From an uncultured Prevotellaceae bacterium (GTDB lineage: Bacteria; Bacteroidota; Bacteroidia; Bacteroidales; Bacteroidaceae), in assembly GCA_902778535.1 (NCBI GenBank), contig CACYYG010000019.1, positions 1-64,000 on the forward strand: a DNA stretch of 64,000 bases, in the 5' to 3' direction. The notes beneath the pieces were generated by a model. That model did not search any database. It was not told where the DNA came from and was given only the letters and a program-made list of their open reading frames with translations. Of the stretch, positions 15,727-23,885 are shown piece after piece (the stretch's first letter is position 1; the number at the start of each line of letters is the position of its first letter). The translations under genes and the position numbers were made by a program.

Positions 15727-17814
15727 TTATTTTGTCAAGATGCCTGTCTCGCTGTCTTTATGATTCATGGTGCGCTGGATGTCTCGATACTTGCGGCCTC
15801 GGTCGAGGCTATATGATAGTTTGAGGGTCAGCATATTGCCGTAGTCGCGGTGGTGCTGTGAGATGTCTTTCTGAACATAGCGGCTTATCACCTCTGTTTT
15901 GTTTGTCAGCGGATGCTGGCTGAACGGATGCTGGGCATAGAGTGAGATGGAGAAGGCATTGTTCATACGATAGTTGCAGGTAATGAACCATGCGGGAGCC
16001 TGATGGCCCCGGTGCTCACCCTCCATGAAGTTCCAGCCGTTGTCAGCATAGGCTCCCAGCGTCCAGCGCCCCAGATAGGCTTGCAACGAACATCCGCCAT
16101 TGAACGAGGTATAGGTGTGGGTATAGTTCTCGCCGTAATTAAAGAAACGGTAGATGCCGCCATAGACGGTTGCCGTCAGTTTCTCTGGTATGATTTCCCA
16201 CTGATTATAACTATCGACATAGAAGAAGTTACACTCATTGTCGGCGTTGTTCTGCGTCTGATAGAAATGGTCGTCCTGGCGGATGTACTTCTCCATATTG
16301 CAATGAGGATTCAGACGGTAGTAGCCCTGTAGCTCGGAGGTGAAGCGGGGCGTGGAATAAGAAAGTTTCAGTTGATGGGAAACGACGCGGTTTGGGTGAA
16401 TATCTGGATTGCCAAGGATGGTCTCCATGGCGTTCTGCTTGATGCTGACGTTGCTGACGAGGGCTATCTGAGATGTGTGCTGCGAGATTTCGAAGTCATA
16501 TTTCACCTTTAGCCCGTTAGTCAAGGGATAGCTGACGGTGAACTTAGGACGGAAGAACCAGTAGTCTTGTGCCGCATCGCCCTGGCGATAGTATCGTCTG
16601 CTGGCGCCAAGACCTCCCATGAATGAGAGCTTGCCAAGGTGTCCTTTCAGTTGTGAGAAGAGATAAAGACTGGAGGTGCGCATGTCGTTAACGGCATCGG
16701 CATCGCCTTGATAGCGGTTATGACCATATCGCTGTCCATATTGTGCACCAGTTGAAACGGTAAAGGGTTTCAACTGGTTTTCATAGACAGCCTCGCTCCA
16801 AAGGCTATGTGTCTTTCCATCCGTATGATAACGGTAGTCAGCACCTTCGTTATTCTCCGTTATGCCCGTTGTCTTGATATACGTTCCGACGACATTCGCT
16901 GTCAATGACTGATGGCGGTGGAAGTCCTGATGGTAGTAGAGGTCGAGTGAGGGTGAACTTGTTTTAAATGAAGAATGAAGAGTGAAGAGTGAAGAATTTC
17001 CTTCCGGAGTCCCGCCCGCAGAAGGTATGGCGGCAGCAAATTCTTCATTCTTAATTCTTAATTCTTCACTTTTGTTGGGCTGTATATCGCTGCTACCTGA
17101 GAGCTTAGCCTGAAATACATAGTTTGAGTCGCTCAGGCTATAGGTCAACTGGGCATTGTGGCTGAGATTCCTGCTCCGTTTGTTTCGGCTGTAGCGATGA
17201 ATTGAGCTGATGTCGCCTGATTCCAGCTCGTATGCTGCCCATTCATTATATTCTGCACCTTTGAAGTTGTGATAGTCGAGACCGTAACTGAAAGCAAACT
17301 CACTACGCCCATAGTTGATTTTACCGAAGAGTGATTCATTGCCGTTCACAGCGGTTAGCGCGTTGGTCAACTGGGTGCCAACGGCATAGCCGCTTATAGG
17401 TTTCTTCACTTTGATATCAATAATGTACGCAACACCCTCACCATATCGCACACCAGGACTTTCAATCAGCTCAATGTGGTCAACCCCCTGCATGTCGAGT
17501 GTCTGCAAATCCTCACGCGAAGCAATGATATCGTTGATGCGTACCTGCACAATTCCGAGGTTTGTCAATGCCGTGATGCTGTTCATTGCCTCGTCCACAC
17601 GAATGTGAGGAAGGTTGAGTTTTGCCAGTAGCGAATAGCCGTTGGTGGAGTTCTCTATCTGCTGTTTCGTAGGATAAATCCATTGGCCATCCACCTTCAG
17701 TATGGTACGGGCGCCTTTAACTGTCACCTCATCAAGGGTAGCACTCTTTTCTGTGTCCTGGGCTGCTGATGTCAAAGTGCTGGCAGCCAATATGCAAAAC
17801 AATAATCTCTTCAT
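15727..17814 (-). CDS. TonB-dependent receptor-like beta-barrel protein
   Basis: A 695-residue outer-membrane protein, started at 17814 to give the signal peptide MKRLLFCILAASTLTSAAQ. A short plug region follows (TLDEVTVKGARTILKVDGQW, QVRINDIIASREDL, DHIELIESPGVRYGEGVAYI) and then a barrel of the OMP_b-brl_3 type, but there is no carboxypeptidase-like domain. Oddity: 16966-17070 is a 105-base (35-codon) repeat-like insert in frame, giving KNEEFAAAIPSAGG...NSSLFTLHSSF in an extracellular-loop-like position. The region upstream of the start is made of gtacc/gcacc-type short repeats. It appears to be in an operon with the lipoprotein genes upstream. Confidence 0.88.
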   Translation of the reverse strand: MKRLLFCILAASTLTSAAQDTEKSATLDEVTVKGARTILKVDGQWIYPTKQQIENSTNGYSLLAKLNLPHIRVDEAMNSITALTNLGIVQVRINDIIASREDLQTLDMQGVDHIELIESPGVRYGEGVAYIIDIKVKKPISGYAVGTQLTNALTAVNGNESLFGKINYGRSEFAFSYGLDYHNFKGAEYNEWAAYELESGDISSIHRYSRNKRSRNLSHNAQLTYSLSDSNYVFQAKLSGSSDIQPNKSEELRIKNEEFAAAIPSAGGTPEGNSSLFTLHSSFKTSSPSLDLYYHQDFHRHQSLTANVVGTYIKTTGITENNEGADYRYHTDGKTHSLWSEAVYENQLKPFTVSTGAQYGQRYGHNRYQGDADAVNDMRTSSLYLFSQLKGHLGKLSFMGGLGASRRYYRQGDAAQDYWFFRPKFTVSYPLTNGLKVKYDFEISQHTSQIALVSNVSIKQNAMETILGNPDIHPNRVVSHQLKLSYSTPRFTSELQGYYRLNPHCNMEKYIRQDDHFYQTQNNADNECNFFYVDSYNQWEIIPEKLTATVYGGIYRFFNYGENYTHTYTSFNGGCSLQAYLGRWTLGAYADNGWNFMEGEHRGHQAPAWFITCNYRMNNAFSISLYAQHPFSQHPLTNKTEVISRYVQKDISQHHRDYGNMLTLKLSYSLDRGRKYRDIQRTMNHKDSETGILTK
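16966..17070 (-). repeat. In-frame dispersed repeat inside a TonB-type gene
   Basis: Inverted arms gaagaattt (16991-16999) and aaattcttc (17038-17046) are extended by tandem gaagagt/aattctt-type steps on each side. The insert is 35 codons long, so it keeps the reading frame. Similar gaagaatttgc ends occur in the element at 59687-59841. Confidence 0.7.
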
Positions 17815-17929
17815 ATCTCGTACCCCGTACCCTCGTACCTCCGCACCCCCGAAGCTATCCTCGTGCCACCGCACCACCGTAACCCCGAATCGTCCCAAGT
17901 CGTTTTTTGCAGATCACTAAATAATAAGA

Positions 17930-18487
17930 TCAGAAACTCGGCTCGGCATCGCCATGTTGATAGCTTGCCCAGCCATCGGCGTCTTGGTGATGGAGGCCAG
18001 CGATGCGGAGGGTAGTGGTTGCGCTATCGTAGTCGAAGAGCACGTTGTGGCTGTATGCCATCCAACCGTTACCCTCGTTGTCGAGTGCATCAAACGAAGC
18101 GTAGAGTATGAGGCGATTCGCGCCCACACCTTTGGCATCTCTCTCCCATTTCAGCGACCAAGTGCCTGTGAAGGTGCCGTTCAGCTCGTTGACAGCCTCC
18201 CAGTCGGTGTATCGCTGCTCACCGTCGATGGTTACCAGCGAGCGTGTCTCCCACTTACGGTAGCCCTTCAGCGTGCCGTCTTCCTGAAACGTGAGCCGCT
18301 CAAAGAACCGCTGCCTGTCGCCGATGTGTTCACAATGCCAAGTGCCCGCGATGAGCGGCGTGTATTGCTTGCGCAGCTGCTCCGTCTTTTCGTGCGCCTC
18401 GGGGTCGGCCCATTCTGGCTCGCTGCTGCCGCAGGAAGCGAGGGCTAGAAGGGCGATGATTGTTGTGATGATTGTCAGCTTTTTCAT
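17930..18487 (-). CDS. Hypothetical lipoprotein, lipocalin-like size
   Basis: A 185-residue exported lipoprotein with lipobox LASC (Cys19). The mature part begins with a short acidic helix and then contains alternating strands with repeated Trp and Gly (LIAGTWHCEHIGDRQRFF, GTFTGTWSLKWERDA, YASFDALDNEGNGW), a pattern seen in small beta-barrel, lipocalin-like proteins. I do not recognise a defined family. It ends 116 bases before the downstream TonB-type gene and starts 11 bases after the upstream binding-protein gene, so these are probably one operon with related surface or periplasmic roles. Confidence 0.8.
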   Translation of the reverse strand: MKKLTIITTIIALLALASCGSSEPEWADPEAHEKTEQLRKQYTPLIAGTWHCEHIGDRQRFFERLTFQEDGTLKGYRKWETRSLVTIDGEQRYTDWEAVNELNGTFTGTWSLKWERDAKGVGANRLILYASFDALDNEGNGWMAYSHNVLFDYDSATTTLRIAGLHHQDADGWASYQHGDAEPSF

Positions 18488-18497
18488 TTTTCTTTGT

Positions 18498-19511
18498 TTA
18501 TTGATAGACGATATAGCCGCTTTCCTTTACGATGTCGTTGTGCTGGCCTGTAGCAAGCTGGTAGAACAGCTGATAGGCGGCCGACGATTTGTCAATGTCG
18601 GCACGGACGCTGGCCATTACAAAGGTCACGTAGGGATAGCTGCCGTTTTCAATGGTCTTTTTGCTTGGTACGATACTGTTGACTCCAATGACTTGTGTGC
18701 GGTCGTCGTTCACGATGGTGTCGTAATAGTAGAAGGGCGTGTAGGCAATGCCGTTTTCATCGTTCTCCAATTGATAATAGGGAGCAAGCATCACATAGCC
18801 TACCATTTCAGGCCAGTCAATCATTGTCAGGCCGTCCATCACGATGGTTTCCATCTTCTCCTGACTGCCGGAATTCGGATTGCGCACGTAGGGATTGATG
18901 GTGGCATCGTTGCCTCCCACTTCTTTCCAATTCCTGATTTCGCCAGTGTAAATCTTCTGAATCTGCTCGATGGAGAGGTTGCGCACCGGGTTCCTAGGAT
19001 TGACGATAAACACGAAAGCGTCTTTTGCCACAGGACGGGAGAGCAGCCGGACGTTTTTCTCATTGGCATATTGCTGCTCGTCGCGGCTGATGTCGCGGGC
19101 CGTGATGATGATGTCGTTCTCGCCGTCAATCAGACTGACGAACGAACTGTGCGTATTACGATTCTGTAGGATGTGCTGCAAGGCCTGATTGTCCTCGTCG
19201 CTCAAGGAATGCCACTGCGGGATGACACACCACGTTGCATTGGTATGTAATCGCTGCCTCCATTGGCAATCAATGCCGAGCAGCCGGCACATCAGCAGGT
19301 TTCTCAATGGCTCTGTGGAGTCAGAACCGTCGATGATGGGCGCATTGGAAAGGCTGAGCGCGGTTGTTGCCGTTGGCTTTTCCAAGTTCGTCTCCACTGG
19401 GTCAATAATCAAGACGGGCGCATTGCCGCCCGCGTCGCTATTGCTGCAAGAGACAAGAAAAAGAGCCGATAAAAACGCAAAGGCCATTCTCACGTTCTTT
19501 GTTGTCTTCAT
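18498..19511 (-). CDS. PstS-like substrate-binding lipoprotein
   Basis: A type II periplasmic binding protein, 337 residues from the ATG at 19511, which gives a lipoprotein signal ending LVSC (Cys22); an ATG at 19532 is an alternative. It has features of the PBP-like/PstS group: an early DGSDSTEPLRNL anion-loop-like motif, DIIITARDISRDE, LSIEQIQKIYTGEIRNWKEVGG and NPNSGSQEKMETIV. The LSxxQIxxIYxGxIxNW signature is typical of phosphate-type binding proteins. No ABC permease genes are adjacent, so it may act as a sensor or partner of the neighbouring receptors. Its presumed promoter and about 180 bases of leader come from the repeat cassette at 19592-19788. Confidence 0.87.
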   Translation of the reverse strand: MKTTKNVRMAFAFLSALFLVSCSNSDAGGNAPVLIIDPVETNLEKPTATTALSLSNAPIIDGSDSTEPLRNLLMCRLLGIDCQWRQRLHTNATWCVIPQWHSLSDEDNQALQHILQNRNTHSSFVSLIDGENDIIITARDISRDEQQYANEKNVRLLSRPVAKDAFVFIVNPRNPVRNLSIEQIQKIYTGEIRNWKEVGGNDATINPYVRNPNSGSQEKMETIVMDGLTMIDWPEMVGYVMLAPYYQLENDENGIAYTPFYYYDTIVNDDRTQVIGVNSIVPSKKTIENGSYPYVTFVMASVRADIDKSSAAYQLFYQLATGQHNDIVKESGYIVYQ

Positions 19512-19591
19512 TTCTGTTTCTTTAGTTGTCATTGTTTCTATCTTATTAAACGCCGGAAGACGGAAATATTGCACCTCAAGCGTTAAAGTTT

Positions 19592-19788
19592 TCAAAAGCA
19601 GACCCCGTCATCACGACGGGAACTGCTCACTATTAAAACGAGAGAGCCTTTATGGAATGGTGGCATGAAACACTCCGAGTGTCTCATGTCGAGTCCCAAG
19701 ACTCACGGGGGCAAAGGTACGCAGAATTGCACAAAAAGCCCTCGGCAAAAACCCGGAAAGTGGGTGCCGAGGGTGAAAGTCTTTACTT
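19592..19788 (-). repeat. 195-bp cassette, copy A (terminator, -7 element, hairpin leader)
   Basis: This segment is nearly identical to 22796-22989 in the same orientation. Read on the minus strand it contains the last codons of higA, a terminator-like hairpin ccctcggca/tgccgaggg (19739-19747 with 19765-19773) followed by five T residues, a TAccTTTG -7 element (19712-19719), then three hairpins in the leader: gagtc/gactc, a 10-bp catga-type stem, and cccgtc/gacggg. It then leads into the binding-protein gene. Confidence 0.88.
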
Positions 19789-20129
19789 AGCTCTTGTAGA
19801 AGGCTACGGTCACAAACGGGGATAGTCACTGCAACTGTTTCGTGCTTTTTGTCCTCAGTACTATTGCTATTAGCCGTTTCCAGCTCATACTGCGTCTGAG
19901 CTGACAACAGAATTTTTGCTGGCAGCCCGATAGCGTTCTCAATTTTTACCGCCAATTCTGTTGTGAGAGCACGCTTTCCATTGAGTAACTCGCTCAGATG
20001 TGAGGGCTGTGTGCCAAGCATCTTGGCAAATTCTTTCTGACTAATACCACGTTCATCAAGTTCTGGTTTGATCATCATTCCAGGATGAACCGCCATGAAA
20101 GGTGCTGGGTTTTCATTTCTTGTTGCCAT
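19650..20129 (-). CDS. higA: HigA-type antitoxin (XRE helix-turn-helix), C-terminus replaced by repeat
   Basis: A 159-residue DNA-binding antitoxin. MAVHPGMMIKPELDERGISQ and the helix-turn-helix EFAKMLGTQPSHLSELLNGKRALT are typical of the HigA group. I choose the ATG at 20129 (MATRNEN); an ATG at 20141 is also in frame. The last 45 or so residues (from SKDFHPRHPLSG) are encoded by repeat cassette A and have no counterpart in HigA proteins, so the natural C-terminus was probably lost or extended. It overlaps the toxin gene by 17 bases and should autoregulate through a palindrome upstream of the toxin. Confidence 0.88.
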   Translation of the reverse strand: MATRNENPAPFMAVHPGMMIKPELDERGISQKEFAKMLGTQPSHLSELLNGKRALTTELAVKIENAIGLPAKILLSAQTQYELETANSNSTEDKKHETVAVTIPVCDRSLLQELSKDFHPRHPLSGFLPRAFCAILRTFAPVSLGTRHETLGVFHATIP

Positions 20130-20433
20130 AGTGAGTATCATCTAAACTTAAAACTGTTATTCTAATGCCGCCGTCAAATTCTCGGAAAAGTATGCGCTCC
20201 ACCATTCCGTTGACAACTCTAATGGAACTTTCGCCATTGGTACCCTTAAGTTGTTCATAGTGGAGGAAAGAGATAGATCGAAGGTCGCTGGCACGTTCAG
20301 ATAAGCGCAAAAAGTTATAAGCAATGGCGAGTGCCTTCATAAACTTTTTATTGCGGCTATATTTCTTGTACTTGCTGTTGCGCCCCGTCGTGATGAGCTC
20401 TTCCAAATCCTTATCGTCAAAGATAATTTGCAT
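20113..20433 (-). CDS. higB: HigB-type toxin (RelE superfamily)
   Basis: A 106-residue toxin predicted to cleave mRNA on the ribosome. It starts MQIIFDDKDLEELITTG and has the family pattern KYSRNKKFMKALAIAYNFL, SERASDLRSISFLHYEQLKG and the C-terminal VVNGMVERILFREFDGG. Toxin-before-antitoxin order with a short overlap is the higBA arrangement. A -7 element (20455-20462) and a palindrome that would bind HigA lie just upstream. Confidence 0.88.
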   Translation of the reverse strand: MQIIFDDKDLEELITTGRNSKYKKYSRNKKFMKALAIAYNFLRLSERASDLRSISFLHYEQLKGTNGESSIRVVNGMVERILFREFDGGIRITVLSLDDTHYGNKK

Positions 20434-20454
20434 AGTTCAACTGCATTTCTGCTG

Positions 20455-20486
20455 CAAAATTATAAAAAAGTTCCCAAATATGGGAA
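20455..20486 (-). promoter_or_regulatory. higBA promoter and operator
   Basis: The minus-strand -7 element TAatTTTG (20455-20462) is followed upstream by the palindrome ttcccaaatatgggaa (20471-20486), six-base arms around four bases. A HigA dimer bound there would cover the promoter spacer, the usual autorepression layout. Confidence 0.6.
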
Positions 20487-20561
20487 TTGTTTTGATATTT
20501 TTTTCATTATTTAATAATTCAGCCGTATCACGTTTGGCGTGTTCATATCGCTGGATGTTTA

Positions 20562-22766
20562 TTATTGCCCTTTTACGATTCCGCCCACCTCGTCGCTGTT
20601 CTCGATGGTGGTCTCAGTCTTCTTGACCCTGGCCTTGAGCTTGCCGAAGCGGTAGGAAACGGAAATTTTGAAGTAGCGGCCATTCGCGGCTGTGATATTA
20701 TCACCCCAGCCGATGATGTCACCCTGTGTAGTGCGGGTTTTGTAGTGCATATCCTTGTGGAAGGGAGCACAAGCCAACAAGCGTACTGTGAGGCGGTCGT
20801 CGCTGAGGAAGGAGCGCTGTAGGGTGAAGGCATAACGGTTCCACTGACGCGAGTAGGCGTAGATGTTCATCGGGCTATGCCCAATCTGTCCGAAGGTGTA
20901 GGCAGTGGCTGTGAGTTTCCACGGTAACTTCTGGGAGAGGTTGACATAATAGTACAGATTGTCTGTGTGCTGACTGAGGTTGGCGTCAAGATTCTTGGCA
21001 TCGTTATCCGTGAAGTTGAGATTGGCTATGAGTGTCGTGCCGTCGAAAGGCTTCCACTGAGCATAGCCTTCCATTTGCCAGCGGTGCTGCCGCAGGTTGT
21101 TGCCGTAAGTGCTGAAGCGGACATCGCCTTGCGAATAGATGAGCGAGCCTATGCCGTTATGATAGTAGGAATACTGCGGTACGAGCTGCAGTGTGAGCTG
21201 TCGGCCAATGTACATATAGGTAAGGGACAGCGTCTGTTGGCGTGTGCTGACAAGCTGTGGCATACCGTAATTGATGCTTGCAGGCATACTGACGACGGCA
21301 GGGTTGAGATAGGTGATGCCCGGTCGGGTGATGCTGGTGTTGTAGCCGAGTTTCAGCGACTGGCCATCGCTGATCTGATATTTCACACTGGCCTGTGGCA
21401 CCCAGTCGTTCAGATGTTTGTCGAAATCATTGGATGAGCCATCAGGATAACAGCCCTTCAAATAGCTATACTCGTAGCGCAGGCCTGCACGTGCCGACCA
21501 CTTGTCCTTGTTATACATGTAGTCGGCGTAGGCGGCACCTATCTGTGTACTGTGGTCGAAGGCAGTGCTGGTAGATGGCAATGTGGAATGATAATACTCT
21601 TGGCCACTATTGCTATTATTACGACGGTCAATATACTTGGCTCCGATTTCCAGCTTATGGCCTTCCCACAGTGGGCGTATGTAGTCGGCTTGGAAAGTGT
21701 GCTCGGTGAAGTGTTCGCGGGTGTTTACGAGCAAGCCTGTGTAGCTGAAGGGCACGTTCTGCGTGTTCGTGTAGTTGTCTTCCTGCTCAGAGTGCTGGCG
21801 TGTCAGGGCGAGCATATAAGAGAGGGTGAGCAGCTCGCCTTTCCGATGCGTTTTGTGTTCATAGTCCAGACGTCCGTTCCAGGAATTATGGTTGTAGCTG
21901 GGCAACCAGTAGCTTTCTGTATAGCTATAGATGGGATTGCCTAAGGAATTGAACATGGAAATGGGGGCACCGCCTTGTACATCTATCTTATAGAAATAGC
22001 CGCCAAACGAGGCCGAGAGCAAGTTAAGCGTGTCGATGTCGTAGCTGGCGTTGATGTCGGCATAGTGAATGTAGCCGGGATTTGCACTCTCGCTGATGAT
22101 TTTCTGCGTATTGCCTGATTCGACAAAAGTACGTTCTATATAACCGTTAGTAGTAGTGGATTTCTTCGACATGTAGTTATAGCCGTAATCCACCGACAAG
22201 ATGGCTTTACCAAATTGCGTCGTCAGATAGGCTCCAAGCCCAGGGTTGTTCAGCGTGCCGTAGTTGCCCGACACACTGCCCGTCACGCCTTCCATCTTCT
22301 TCGTGTCCATCATCACGATGTTCAGGATGGCATTCACGCCCTCGGCATCCTCACGGGCTCCAGGGTCGGTGATGACTTCAATGCGCTTCACGGCAGATGC
22401 GGGCATGGACTTCAGAATCTCCTTGGCGTTCTTGGTCAGGCTGGGGTCGAGGTGACCGTTTTTGTAAATCTTGTAGTCGCTGTTGCCCTTAACGAGGATG
22501 TTCTCCTCGCCGTCGATGGTCACCATCGGTACCTTACGCAGCATATCCATCACGGTTTGCGTCTTCGACTCTTCGTCGGCCTGCACGTCGTAGCCTATGC
22601 GGTCAATTTCCTGTTTGATGAACTGTCGTTGCGCTTTCACGGTCACGCCGTCCATCGTCTGGCTCCAAATGGTGGAGTCTTTCTTTACTGTCGTGCTGTC
22701 TGTTTGCGCCATTACTTCCATCGACACGATGGCGAGTAGTGCGGTGATAATGATTTGCTTATTCAT
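20562..22766 (-). CDS. TonB-dependent receptor-like beta-barrel protein
   Basis: A 734-residue outer-membrane protein started at 22766, giving the signal peptide MNKQIIITALLAIVSMEVMA. The plug has VTVKAQRQFIKQEIDRIGYD, TVMDMLRKVPMVTIDGEENI, KNGHLDPSLTKNAKEILKSM and VKRIEVITDPGAREDAEGVN, all typical of the OMP_b-brl_3 receptors. The barrel follows, and a short tail after KISVSYRFGKLK closes it. Its upstream leader is repeat cassette B, which also supplies the -7 element. It is downstream of a Crp/Fnr gene and upstream of higBA, all on the minus strand. Confidence 0.9.
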   Translation of the reverse strand: MNKQIIITALLAIVSMEVMAQTDSTTVKKDSTIWSQTMDGVTVKAQRQFIKQEIDRIGYDVQADEESKTQTVMDMLRKVPMVTIDGEENILVKGNSDYKIYKNGHLDPSLTKNAKEILKSMPASAVKRIEVITDPGAREDAEGVNAILNIVMMDTKKMEGVTGSVSGNYGTLNNPGLGAYLTTQFGKAILSVDYGYNYMSKKSTTTNGYIERTFVESGNTQKIISESANPGYIHYADINASYDIDTLNLLSASFGGYFYKIDVQGGAPISMFNSLGNPIYSYTESYWLPSYNHNSWNGRLDYEHKTHRKGELLTLSYMLALTRQHSEQEDNYTNTQNVPFSYTGLLVNTREHFTEHTFQADYIRPLWEGHKLEIGAKYIDRRNNSNSGQEYYHSTLPSTSTAFDHSTQIGAAYADYMYNKDKWSARAGLRYEYSYLKGCYPDGSSNDFDKHLNDWVPQASVKYQISDGQSLKLGYNTSITRPGITYLNPAVVSMPASINYGMPQLVSTRQQTLSLTYMYIGRQLTLQLVPQYSYYHNGIGSLIYSQGDVRFSTYGNNLRQHRWQMEGYAQWKPFDGTTLIANLNFTDNDAKNLDANLSQHTDNLYYYVNLSQKLPWKLTATAYTFGQIGHSPMNIYAYSRQWNRYAFTLQRSFLSDDRLTVRLLACAPFHKDMHYKTRTTQGDIIGWGDNITAANGRYFKISVSYRFGKLKARVKKTETTIENSDEVGGIVKGQ

Positions 22767-22795
22767 AAAAAATACATTATATGTGCTTGGTGTTA

Positions 22796-22989
22796 TCAAA
22801 AGAAGGCCCCGTCATCGCGACGGGAGCTGCTCACAAAAACGAGAGAGCCTTTATGGAATGGTGGCATGAAACACACCGAGTGTCTCATGACGAGTCCCAA
22901 GACTCACGGGGGCAAAGGTACGCAGAATTGCACAAAAAGCCCTCGGCAAAAACCCGGAAAGTGGGTGCCGAGGGTGAAAGTCTTTACTT
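22796..22989 (-). repeat. 195-bp cassette, copy B
   Basis: Direct repeat of 19592-19788 with scattered substitutions and a four-base length difference. The terminator hairpin is at 22940-22948 with 22966-22974, the -7 element TAccTTTG at 22913-22920, and the leader hairpins are kept despite sequence changes. It forms the 3' end of the Crp/Fnr gene and the leader of the receptor gene at 22766. Confidence 0.88.
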
Positions 22990-23536
22990 TGGAGATGGTC
23001 TTGGGCGTGATGTTGAGGAAGGAGGCAATGGCCGAGAGCGGCAGGTGCTCGACGATGCCGGGGCAGCGGCTGAGCAGCAGGTCGTAGCGCTCGCGGGGCG
23101 TAGCACGGTGGAGGTCGAAATAGCGGGCCCGGGCCTGATTGAGCAGATGCTCACCGATGCTGGTGCGCAGCTCCATCGTCTGCATGTCCTGGCGGAACAG
23201 CTGCATCATCTGCTCGCCGCCGACTCTCAGCATGCGGCTGGGCACCATCGCCTCGATGGTGGTCAGCGCCGGGCTGCCGTCGAGACAGCTGGGATAGTCG
23301 CCCGCGAACTCGTCCTTGAACGAGAACCATGTGATGTGTTCCCTTTGGTCGCTGATGCCCTTCACCGTGTACTTGAAGCAGCCCTCAGTCACGAAGCCGA
23401 ACCACTGCGACGGCTTACCCTCGCCCACCAGCAGCTCGCCTTTCTGATAGCTGACGGCCTCGCCCTCCTGCTCGCAGAAGTTGCGCAGCAGCTGAAGGTC
23501 GAGGCCGTTGCCCAATGCATTGAATCTCTGTTCCAT
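22904..23536 (-). CDS. Crp/Fnr-family regulator with repeat-derived C-terminus
   Basis: A 210-residue regulator with an N-terminal cyclic-nucleotide-binding-like beta-roll (YQKGELLVGEGKPSQWFGFV, FKYTVKG, SFKDEFAGDYPS) and a C-terminal helix-turn-helix (LPLSAIASFLNITPKTISKV). Ligand contacts typical of cAMP binding are not evident, as usual for the Bacteroidota members. After the recognition helix the frame runs into cassette B, so the last 22 residues (KTFTLGTHFPGFCRG...) are repeat-encoded rather than the usual short basic end. DNA-binding residues appear intact, so it may still work. A four-unit 21-bp tandem repeat lies 150 bases upstream. Confidence 0.87.
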   Translation of the reverse strand: MEQRFNALGNGLDLQLLRNFCEQEGEAVSYQKGELLVGEGKPSQWFGFVTEGCFKYTVKGISDQREHITWFSFKDEFAGDYPSCLDGSPALTTIEAMVPSRMLRVGGEQMMQLFRQDMQTMELRTSIGEHLLNQARARYFDLHRATPRERYDLLLSRCPGIVEHLPLSAIASFLNITPKTISKVKTFTLGTHFPGFCRGLFVQFCVPLPP

Positions 23537-23682
23537 CGTCTTCTTTTTTAGTCATGTCCTTCTATATATACGCTGAAAGACCAAAAAGTTGACACGCAAA
23601 ACGGTTAAATCTTCTTAAACCGGCACAGAAAAAGCAATGTTAAGCAGATGATGGCTGGAAACGGAAGAAGGTTGATGGAAAA

Positions 23683-23766
23683 GATAAAACCACGTCATTG
23701 TCTGATAAAACAATGTCGTAGTCTGATAAAACCACGTCATTGTTTATTAAAACCACGTCATGGTTT
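23683..23766. repeat. Four-unit tandem repeat, 21-bp period
   Basis: Units start at 23683, 23704, 23725 and 23746 and share the pattern gataaaaccacgtcattgt; the second unit has diverged. The last unit contains the inverted repeat aaaacca/tggtttt. It lies in the 349-base gap 23537-23885, upstream of the Crp/Fnr gene. The rest of that gap holds no gene that I can support. Confidence 0.85.
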
Positions 23767-23885
23767 TAACTTTTACCAACGCTATCGTCCTTTTTAACAA
23801 TAGAAATAAACAAAGAAAAACCACTGAAACCAATGGCTTTTCCTTGCTTTTCTTTGTGTTGAAAAGAGAACGACGCTATCGCCTT

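Noticed and set aside
19592-19710. Cassette leader as a known riboswitch (cobalamin, TPP, SAM)
   Set aside because: Hairpins are clear, but none of the conserved cores of those classes is seen.
19592-22989. Composite transposon bounded by the two cassettes
   Set aside because: No transposase lies between the copies, and the cassettes have no terminal inverted repeats or visible target duplications.
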